DNA of 64,000 nucleotides from the NCBI RefSeq assembly GCF_004114915.1, contig NZ_CP022219.1, positions 1,952,501 through 2,016,500 on the forward strand. The letters are read 5' to 3'. Below are positions 53,401 to 58,968 of the stretch, piece by piece. This DNA comes from Bradyrhizobium guangxiense. Lineage in GTDB: Bacteria; Pseudomonadota; Alphaproteobacteria; Rhizobiales; Xanthobacteraceae. The translations under genes were made by a program, and so were the position numbers. Within the stretch, counting starts at the first letter, position 1. Each line of letters opens with the position of its first letter. The notes beneath the pieces are model-generated. The model saw nothing but the letters and a program-made list of their open reading frames with translations. It had not been told where the DNA came from and did not search any database.

Positions 53401-53676
53401 CTGCGCAAAGCCGTTGCGCGAGAAAGACCGCGTCGCCTCCAGGCCCGGCATGCCGGCCAGTGCCGTCTCGAGCGCGACGGTGACCTGCTTCTCGATCTCG
53501 ACCGGGGTGAGCGCAGGCGCGGTCGCGTTGATCTGAACTTGGACGTTGGTGACGTCGGGTACCGCGTCGATCGGAAGCCTGGTCAGCGACCAGAAGCCGG
53601 ACGCGGCCGCGACGAGCGTCGCCAGCAGGACCAGCCAACGCCGCCGGACGGAGAATTCGACGATCCGTTCGATCAT
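50428..53676 (-). CDS. CzcA-type heavy-metal RND permease (Zn/Co/Cd/Ni class)
   Basis: 1082 residues. TM4 reads SLGALDFGLIVDGAVIIAEN, the DFG-x-VDGAVV-x-EN signature of CzcA/CnrA/NccA-type pumps that export divalent ions. N-terminus MIERIVEFSVRRRWLVLLAT is standard. It is therefore a different metal class from the convergent CusA. Start ATG 53676, three bases after the adaptor stop. The C-terminal HPFPPIVHDHAAE tail has four His and may sample metal. No outer-membrane partner gene is present here. Confidence 0.9.
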   Translation of the reverse strand: MIERIVEFSVRRRWLVLLATLVAAASGFWSLTRLPIDAVPDVTNVQVQINATAPALTPVEIEKQVTVALETALAGMPGLEATRSFSRNGFAQITAVFADRTNIYFARQLVAERLNEAKAGLPPGVDVRMGPISTGLGEIYWWAVEYEKPGASAPVRDGRPGWQTDGSYLTPEGERLTDDFQRTVYLRTVQDWIVRPQMRTVPGVAGADAIGGFVKQFQVQPDPARLVGYGLTFKQVVDAIEANNVSRGANYIEQNGEGFVVRAAGRVENLQDIEQIVVTTRGAVPVRIRDIADVSIGKELRTGSASVNGREVVLGTALMLIGGNSRTVAAAADAKIKEVSKTLPPGIYAHTVLNRTQLVDATITTVTKNLAEGALLVIAVLFLMLGNFRAALVTACVIPITMLITATGMLQGRISANLMSLGALDFGLIVDGAVIIAENSLRHLAERQRELGRTLSLDERLDTVKVSTSEMIRPSVYGQIIIILVYTPLLAFTGVEGKTFEPMALTVMIALGVAFIVSLTFVPAAVAISISGAVKERENIIVRTLKRWYAPLLSGAIARPLPVVLAAGLLFGGAALLFMRLGQEFTPTLDEKNIVMEVKRVPSTALAQSQAMQLLIERQISKLPEVAFVFSRTGTPDLAADPMPPNASDTYIIVKAQDEWPDPAMTKDDLIKTIEAEAAKLPGNKVGFSQPIEMRFNELIAGVREDLAIKVFGDDFAQMQRTADQIAGVIRRIDGAESVKVEETSGLPFLEIKIDKAEIARRGLSLAAVEDLVQTAIGGTDAGLVFEGDRRFKIVVRLADALRNDIPTLEELPVPLPRANPETPAASIPLRTIASFEQTTGYNQISRENGKRRVVATAEVRGRDIGSLVDEAQAKVGNEVKLPSGSYLAWGGQFENFAVARQRLMFVVPGVFVLIYLLLFGALGSPRDALLVFSAVPLALTGGIAALWLRGMPFSISAAVGFIALSGVAVLNGLVMLTQIRKLIADGVEPQRAIGDGALTRFRPVAMTALVASLGFVPMALATGTGAEVQKPLATVVIGGLLTATLLTLVVLPALYARFAAPVRGIPRRHPFPPIVHDHAAE

Positions 53677-53679
53677 CGC

Positions 53680-54840
53680 TCAGTCCTCGTCGCCGGGTTT
53701 CGACAGCTCGGCCTTGAGCGAGAAGGTGTTCGAGGCGGCGACCGTCTCGCCGGCGGAAAGTCCCGAGACGATCTCGACCACCGTGCCGTCGCGTCGTCCG
53801 ACGGCGACGTTGCGCTTTTCGAACCCTTCCTTGATCCGGACGAACACGACCTTGCCGCCCTCGATGGTCTGGATCGCGGCGAACGGGACGGTGACGGCGA
53901 CGTCGCGGCGTTCGATGGTAATGCCCGCGGTCACGAATGATCCGGGCCGCCAACGCCCGTCCGGATTGGGCAACGAGGCCACCACGCGGGCGGCCCGAGT
54001 CTCCTTGTCGAGCAGGGGGCTGACGAACACGATTCTGCCGGCGCCTGTCTCGGGGACGCCCCGGACGGTGACATCGACCGGCTGGCCTTCCCTGACCAGC
54101 GGCAGATCCGTCGATGCGACGGCCAGCTCGACCCACACCTGGCTCAGGTCGACGATGACGAAGAGTTCGGTCTCGAGATTGTCCCGCCCGACCGCGGTTC
54201 CCTGTTCGACCTTTCGTTCGGCAATGCGTCCGGAAATCGGCGCGCGGATGTTCTGGCTTCGCAACGTGCCGGCCGCCGCCTCGGGCAGGCTTGTGATCTC
54301 GGCCTCGGTGACGCCGAGAGCCATGAGCTTCTGGCGCGCGATGCCGAGCCGCATCTGGCTCTGCGCTGCTGCGTTGCGCGACTTGACGTATTGCTGCTCG
54401 GGCACCGCACGGCCTTCCGACAGTGACTTGTCGCGTGCTGCAAGGTCCTGTTGCAGTTCGTTGGAAAGCCGTGCTGCGAGATATTCGCTCTTGGCATCGG
54501 CAACTTCGCGGCTTTCCAGAACGGCCAGAAGCTCGTCCTTGACGACATCGTCGCCGATGTTCTTGCGCAGCTCGGCGACCGTGCCGGAGAGTTTCACCGA
54601 GACATGGGCAATTCGCCCGGCATCCGGCACGATGGTGCCGGGCACCATCAGGCGCCTTCCGATCGGCGCGGGACCTGCATCGCGCAGCTCGATCTCGGCG
54701 AGCTTGATGCGCTCGTCGTCCATGACGATCACGGCGGGCTTGCCGTCCGGCTTCGACTCCGCCAACACCGGCGAAGTTGCGCCGCCGAGCGCGAGGACGG
54801 CCGACACGATGGCAGCAGCCGCACGATGGGCCAAGAACAT
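53680..54840 (-). CDS. CzcB-type RND periplasmic adaptor
   Basis: 386 residues from ATG 54840, GGGGAG 6 nt upstream. Signal peptide (AHRAAAAIVSAVLALGGATS) cleaved near VLAES. Membrane-fusion features: GTIVPDAGRIAHVSVKLSGT (lipoyl/barrel), a long coiled-coil hairpin with EYLAARLSNELQQDLAARDK, and a beta-barrel with SQVWVELAVASTDLPLVREG. Lacks the heavy-metal-binding domains seen in the CusB copy. An in-frame extension to 54951 overlaps the repressor gene and is not coding. It is 3 bp from the CzcA-type pump and 13 bp downstream of the metal-sensing repressor. Confidence 0.88.
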   Translation of the reverse strand: MFLAHRAAAAIVSAVLALGGATSPVLAESKPDGKPAVIVMDDERIKLAEIELRDAGPAPIGRRLMVPGTIVPDAGRIAHVSVKLSGTVAELRKNIGDDVVKDELLAVLESREVADAKSEYLAARLSNELQQDLAARDKSLSEGRAVPEQQYVKSRNAAAQSQMRLGIARQKLMALGVTEAEITSLPEAAAGTLRSQNIRAPISGRIAERKVEQGTAVGRDNLETELFVIVDLSQVWVELAVASTDLPLVREGQPVDVTVRGVPETGAGRIVFVSPLLDKETRAARVVASLPNPDGRWRPGSFVTAGITIERRDVAVTVPFAAIQTIEGGKVVFVRIKEGFEKRNVAVGRRDGTVVEIVSGLSAGETVAASNTFSLKAELSKPGDED

Positions 54841-54853
54841 CGACAGCTCCCCG

Positions 54854-55132
54854 CTAAAGGTATCGCGAGATCGCCTTGAACTCGGCGAGAACGTTCTTGC
54901 TTGCCTTGCCGGCGCCGCCGTTGGCGGCCGCGTCCAGGCAGTGGTCGACATGATCGTGGATCAGCGCTTTCTTGGCCTCGGAAATCGCCTTCTCGACCGC
55001 GTGCAGCTGCTGGGCGAGATCCAGGCAGGACCGTCCGTCGTCGAACATGCCGATGACCCGGCGCAAATGCCCTTCGGCGCGCTTCAGCCTCTTGACGATC
55101 TCCGGATGACTCTCGTGGATGTGCTGTGCCAT
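54854..55132 (-). CDS. CsoR/RcnR-family metal-sensing repressor
   Basis: 92 residues, all-helical, with EIVKRLKRAEGHLRRVIGMF and CLDLAQQLHAVEKAISEAKK. Potential ligands: C36, H61 and C65, the positions of the Cu(I) ligands of M. tuberculosis CsoR. In addition H64 and N-terminal H4/H6 recall the RcnR Ni/Co set. So copper, nickel/cobalt or formaldehyde sensing are all possible; operon context (CzcA-type pump) favours a divalent metal. It leads the repressor-adaptor-pump transcript. A probable operator lies 7 bp upstream of the ATG, so autoregulation is expected. Confidence 0.88.
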   Translation of the reverse strand: MAQHIHESHPEIVKRLKRAEGHLRRVIGMFDDGRSCLDLAQQLHAVEKAISEAKKALIHDHVDHCLDAAANGGAGKASKNVLAEFKAISRYL

Positions 55133-55139
55133 GGTGACC

Positions 55140-55158
55140 TATCCTCTAGGAGGGGATA
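55140..55158 (-). promoter_or_regulatory. Probable CsoR/RcnR-family operator
   Basis: TATCCTCTAGGAGGGGATA (19 bp): TATCC/GGATA arms around a G/C tract, the A/T-flanked G-tract form known for CsoR/RcnR/FrmR operators. Starts 8 bp upstream of the repressor start codon, overlapping the ribosome-binding region, so binding should block the transcript of repressor, adaptor and pump. Confidence 0.6.
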
Positions 55159-55763
55159 GACCATGGGAAGCCCGCGGCCAAGCCCTCGTGCCAGGCGGGA
55201 TTGCCGCACCGCGGCAGCGGCTGTTTTGCGGTGTTGCCGCCGCCCGCGCAGTGGCGTCTCCGCGTGAAAGGATGGCTATCGTCTGGGGGGGAAGGGTATC
55301 GTTCGGTGTCCATGCGCAAGCTCCACGAATGGCGTGATGCGCAGAGCTTGGACCGGAGTCTCACGGGGAGCCTGCTTCGTCCCCACACTGACGATCTATG
55401 TGAGATCGTCCCGTCGTTCCAAGCTGCGGGTGGCCTGGTTCCGCCACGAGTGAACTCTTCGTGACACGCCTCGGCCATCCCTGGGTTGACAGCTGGCTCA
55501 CCCGGGGTTCTAGTCGATGTGACGGGGATATGCGATCTCCCCGCGAGGCGACATGCCCAAGCATCGCGTCCTGATCACCAAGGGCGCAGCATGTCATTCT
55601 TCAACTCCTCATCTTTCACCTCCGCTTCATCCCACGAACGCCTTGCCGACACGCCATCGGCGCGCCTCCGCGTCGTGGCCCCCTCGCGCGTCATGGGAGT
55701 GATCCGGAGCAGCCTCACCAAGCGGCTTCACCTGGGGCAGGGGGCACGACCAGGAGAACGATC
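55159..55763. other. 605-bp intergenic region
   Basis: Between the metal-sensing repressor (read leftwards) and the PepSY gene (read rightwards). TTGACA at 55486-55491 with TTCTAG 16 nt later is a weak sigma-70-like promoter for the rightward operon. A short frame from ATG 55591 (MSFFNSSSFTSASSHERLAD) runs out of frame into the PepSY gene and is not convincing. I see no RNA gene or further repeat. Confidence 0.4.
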
Positions 55764-55997
55764 ATGCGGTCACCAGCAATCTTTCACCCAGTTCTGCTTC
55801 TGGCGATCGCAGCCGGGCTGTCGAGCGCACACGCGCTGACACAGGAGGAGCTCGTGGCCAGGCTGCAGGCGGCCGGCTATTCGCAGGTCAGTGACATCAA
55901 GTCGACCGCGGAGGGCACCACCGCAAAGGCCATGAAGAACGGCAAGCCGGCGCGGCTCGTCGTCGACAGCGGCGGCCAGATCAAGGAGCAGAAGTGA
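55764..55997 (+). CDS. Small exported PepSY-domain protein
   Basis: 77 residues from ATG 55764, AGGAG upstream. Signal peptide (IFHPVLLLAIAAGLSSAHAL). The mature protein is one PepSY-like unit: TQEELVARLQAAGYSQVSDI, then KNGKPARLVVDSGGQIKEQK. PepSY domains are periplasmic and often occur near membrane proteases or stress-response genes. First of four exported-protein genes with gaps of 41, 12 and 29 bp, so probably an operon. Confidence 0.83.
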   Translation: MRSPAIFHPVLLLAIAAGLSSAHALTQEELVARLQAAGYSQVSDIKSTAEGTTAKAMKNGKPARLVVDSGGQIKEQK

Positions 55998-56038
55998 ACC
56001 CTAGGGGAATCTGAAATCCAAGCTCAAGGAGCAGATCA

Positions 56039-56926
56039 ATGCGAAGGACGATTTCGGCGCTGATCGGCGCCAGTGCCTGCCTCATCGCGAGCGCCCACGC
56101 GCAGGAACTGGACTGGAAGAAGGTGGACGAGACACTGGGCCGCAAGCCCGCCGTTGCGGATGATGTCCACCGCTACGGCTTTCCCCGCACCGATCTCTCC
56201 GTGACCCTGGACGGGGTGACGATCAAGCCGTCGCTGGCGCTCGGCGGCTGGGTCGCGTTCAAGCCTGTGCATGGCGGTGCCATGGTAATGGGCGACCTCG
56301 TGCTCCTCGAGACCGAGATCAATCCCGTCATGGCCAGGATGATCGCGAACGGGCTCGAGATCACCGCCGTGCACAATCATCTGCTGCGCGCGAGCCCGGC
56401 CACGTTCTACATGCACGTCGCCGGGCATGGTGATCCCGTCAAGCTGGCCTCGGCGATTCATGATGCGCTCGCCGAAAGCAAAACCCCGCTGACCGCCGCG
56501 GCACCGGCGAATCCGGCGCTGGCGATCGACCTCGATACGTCGAAGCTCGATCAGATCATCGGCGTCAAGGGGCAGGCCAATGGCGGCGTCTACCAGTTCA
56601 ACGTCAAGCGGCGGGATCCGATCACCGAAGGCGGCATGCCGCTGACGCCGGTCGGTGCGATGGGCGTTGCGACCGCCGTCAATTTCCAGCCGACCGGGGA
56701 AGGCAAGGCCGCCATCACCGGCGATTTCGTGCTGACCAGCGATGAAGTGAATCCGGTCATCGTGGCGCTGCGGACGCACGGCATCGAGGTGACGGCGCTG
56801 CACAGCCATATGCTCGACGAACAGCCGCGGCTCTTCTTCATGCACTTCTGGGCTAATGACGATGCGGTCAAGCTCGCTGAGGGCTTGCGGACTGCGCTCG
56901 ACAAGACCGCGAGTTTGAAGAACTAG
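56039..56926 (+). CDS. Exported DUF1259 (LppY/LpqO-like) protein with internal duplication
   Basis: 295 residues. Signal peptide (ISALIGASACLIASAHA). Two homologous halves: about 65-145 and 209-288. Each ends in the same motif, VHNHLLRASPATFYMHVAGH (H112, H114, H126) and LHSHMLDEQPRLFFMHFWAN (H255, H257, H269). The repeated HxH...MH pattern suggests two equivalent metal sites. DUF1259 proteins are exported and of unknown role. Second gene of the exported-protein operon; the next start is 12 bp after its stop. The neighbouring metal-efflux genes make metal binding attractive but not proven. Confidence 0.88.
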   Translation: MRRTISALIGASACLIASAHAQELDWKKVDETLGRKPAVADDVHRYGFPRTDLSVTLDGVTIKPSLALGGWVAFKPVHGGAMVMGDLVLLETEINPVMARMIANGLEITAVHNHLLRASPATFYMHVAGHGDPVKLASAIHDALAESKTPLTAAAPANPALAIDLDTSKLDQIIGVKGQANGGVYQFNVKRRDPITEGGMPLTPVGAMGVATAVNFQPTGEGKAAITGDFVLTSDEVNPVIVALRTHGIEVTALHSHMLDEQPRLFFMHFWANDDAVKLAEGLRTALDKTASLKN

Positions 56927-56938
56927 AGCGAAGTGTTC

Positions 56939-57649
56939 ATGACCACAAAACACCAGCCGACGACCTGCACCGCCGCAGGCTGTCCGTCCCGCCCTTCTAC
57001 GCGGGCAGGGCTTGCCTTGGTGTCTGTGTTGGCCCTGCTAGCAGGAGGGAACGCCGTGGCCGAGACCGTGAACTTTGACAACACTCCTGCCGGAATGCCG
57101 CCCGAAGGCTGGACTTTAACGATGACCGGAAAGGGGGAACCGAAATGGACCGTCGAGGCCGACGCCACGGCGCCGAGCAAGCCGAACGTTCTCAAGCAAT
57201 CCGGACGGGCGACGTTTCCGGTGGCCATCAAGAGCGACACCTCCATCCGTGACGGCTTCGTGGAGGTCAAATTCAAGGCGGTGACCGGCTCCGAGGATCG
57301 CGCCGCGGGAGTTATCTGGCGCGCGAGGGATGCTGACAATTATTACGTCGTCCGGGCCAACGCGCTGGAGGATAACGTCGTGCTCTACAAGATGATCAAG
57401 GGCGTTCGAACCTCGCTGGAGATCGTCGGTCGCAAGGGCGGTTACGGAGTCGGCGCGCCGGTGCCATCCAGTCAATGGCACGCGCTGCGCTGTGATTTCG
57501 CGGGACGTCGATTCAAGGTGACCTATGACCGACAGCTCTTGTTCGAGGTGGAGGACGCGACCTTGACGGACGCCGGCATGATCGGCCTGTGGACCAAGGC
57601 AGATAGCGTCACTCTGTTCGATGATCTGGCATATGGTGAGGCTAAATAG
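56939..57649 (+). CDS. Exported concanavalin-like (DUF1080/LamG-type) protein
   Basis: 236 residues from ATG 56939; a GTG two codons upstream is possible. A hydrophilic leader and hydrophobic stretch (LALVSVLALLAGGNAVAE) make a signal peptide. The mature part is a beta-sandwich: FVEVKFKAVTGSEDRAAGVI, then WRARDADNYYVVRANALEDN, QWHALRCDFAGRRFKVTYDR and a final VTLFDDLAYG. The order and motifs resemble DUF1080/LamG-type domains that bind or cleave sugars. Third gene in the exported-protein operon. The same kind of fold is fused to the GMC enzyme 1.3 kb downstream. Confidence 0.75.
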   Translation: MTTKHQPTTCTAAGCPSRPSTRAGLALVSVLALLAGGNAVAETVNFDNTPAGMPPEGWTLTMTGKGEPKWTVEADATAPSKPNVLKQSGRATFPVAIKSDTSIRDGFVEVKFKAVTGSEDRAAGVIWRARDADNYYVVRANALEDNVVLYKMIKGVRTSLEIVGRKGGYGVGAPVPSSQWHALRCDFAGRRFKVTYDRQLLFEVEDATLTDAGMIGLWTKADSVTLFDDLAYGEAK

Positions 57650-57678
57650 GCGCTTGCCAACCTTCGCCGGAGATTGTG

Positions 57679-58179
57679 ATGAATGTTCGATGTCTGTCGG
57701 TCGCGACCGCCATGCTGATCGCGTCCATCAGTCCAATGCGGGCGGAAGAAGCCCTCGTCACCTACAAATCGCTTGGCCCGGAACTGGCGCTTGATCTTGC
57801 GCGCGCCGCGTTGGACAGCTGTCGAAGCCGTGGATATCAGGTCGCCGTCGCTGTCGTCGACCGCTTCGGCGTCACGCAAGTGATGCTGCGCGACCGCTTT
57901 GCGGGGCCCCACACGCCATTGACGGCATCCGGCAAAGCGTGGACCGCCGTGTCGTTCAAGACCAGTACGACCGATCTGAATGCGATTAGCCAGCCCGGCA
58001 TGATGCAGGCCGGCATTCGCAATCTTCCTGGAGCAGTCATCATAGGAGGAGGACTGATTGTCGAAGCAGGCGGCTCTCTGGTTGGAGCGGTCGGCGTATC
58101 CGGCGCGCCCAGCGGCGACGCGGACGAATCGTGCGCCAAAGCCGGGATCGATGCCGTCCGCGACAAGCTGGAGTTCTGA
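57679..58179 (+). CDS. GlcG/HbpS-family heme-binding protein, exported
   Basis: 166 residues from ATG 57679. Signal peptide (VRCLSVATAMLIASISPMRA). Family pattern: ALDLARAALDSCRSRGYQVA, VAVVDRFGVTQVMLRDRFAG, TASGKAWTAVSFK, and PGAVIIGGGLIVEAGGSLVG then VGVSGAPSGDADESCAKAGI. Members such as HbpS bind heme and sense redox stress outside the membrane; others have no known ligand. Last gene of the four-gene exported-protein unit. Periplasmic by its signal peptide. Confidence 0.88.
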   Translation: MNVRCLSVATAMLIASISPMRAEEALVTYKSLGPELALDLARAALDSCRSRGYQVAVAVVDRFGVTQVMLRDRFAGPHTPLTASGKAWTAVSFKTSTTDLNAISQPGMMQAGIRNLPGAVIIGGGLIVEAGGSLVGAVGVSGAPSGDADESCAKAGIDAVRDKLEF

Positions 58180-58240
58180 AAGCGGATGCCAAGCTCGCGG
58201 CTCGACCGTCGCCGAATGTTGGCGCGAGCTTGGCAGGCGG

Positions 58241-58555
58241 TTATCTGCGGAGACGAGCAGACGCGCCGCTCTCCCAAGGCGAGGTGCGACGTGCTTGGTC
58301 CAGGGAAATTGAACAATCGACCAGCATTGCCCAGTCGGCGAAGGAAGACCTTCGAGCTTGGGCAACGATTGGTCTCGATAGACCAACGTCCGCGAGCAGC
58401 CGGTCATCGAGTTCGAGAAGCTCGTCATATTCACGGCGCCGCGTTATTGCGTCCAAGAGCGCGAGCGGCAATCTCCAGAACCATCCAAGATTTGGAGAGG
58501 GGTCGAAGGTTGAGCGGGATGTATCGGTTGAGACAGTAGTGCTGTCGCAAGACAT
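58241..58555 (-). CDS. DUF1127 family small protein
   Basis: 104 residues. Central DUF1127 motif: YDELLELDDRLLADVGLSRP (about 43-62), preceded by WRLPLALLDAITRRRE. The flanking regions are unconserved. The family is small, basic and rhizobial; members bind RNA or affect phosphate and nitrogen responses in Agrobacterium and Rhodobacter. Here it is convergent with the heme-binding protein gene and about 410 bp from the GMC gene. ATG at 58555. Confidence is moderate because the tails look ill-defined. Confidence 0.72.
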   Translation of the reverse strand: MSCDSTTVSTDTSRSTFDPSPNLGWFWRLPLALLDAITRRREYDELLELDDRLLADVGLSRPIVAQARRSSFADWAMLVDCSISLDQARRTSPWESGASARLRR

Positions 58556-58968
58556 GTTTCACGTCCGAAATGGAGCGAAACAACGCTTGGCTCGAAAGCT
58601 GGTCGGGCGGTTGTATGTGGCCCGACGCCAACCGCTATCATGCTCCTCCTCGGTGCACAAGCGATCCCTGGCAGTGCGTGACCCGCGACCTGATCCACTC
58701 TCCTTCTGATGCCTTGCAGCTCAAAACACGATCGAGCCACGCCCGCGCGGCAACCGCGCTGATAATCGCATCGGCGTGTGAACCGGCTCATACAATCGAA
58801 CAGAGGTTGCTCCTATCCTTTCGGCCGCACCCACGGAGCAGATCTCTTTAGCGCCTCTCCGTTTGCCCCCCGTGAATGCCCTCTGGCGCCGCCCTCACAG
58901 CGGAGCGTGACGTGGCCGGACGAACGTCCGGTTTGCTGCGGCATTAACGCCTTGAAAGGAGCTCTCCC
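58556..58968. other. 413-bp divergent intergenic region
   Basis: Between the DUF1127 gene and the GMC-DUF1080 gene. The only notable motif is the dyad at 58916-58931. A GGAG ribosome site precedes ATG 58969. No gene is recognised. Confidence 0.4.
58916..58931. promoter_or_regulatory. Perfect dyad upstream of the GMC-DUF1080 gene
   Basis: CCGGACG-AA-CGTCCGG: 7-bp arms around two bases. It lies 37 bp before ATG 58969, where it could be an operator for a dimeric regulator (LacI/TetR-like spacing) or a leader hairpin. No T tract follows, so it is not a terminator. Confidence 0.45.

Noticed and set aside
51647..54136. An 829-codon frame overlapping the CzcA and CzcB genes on the same strand
   Set aside because: It crosses two real genes out of frame and has an Arg-rich shadow composition.
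55591..55767. Short frame starting MSFFNSSSF upstream of the PepSY gene
   Set aside because: No family match, runs out of frame into the PepSY gene, and has no good ribosome site.
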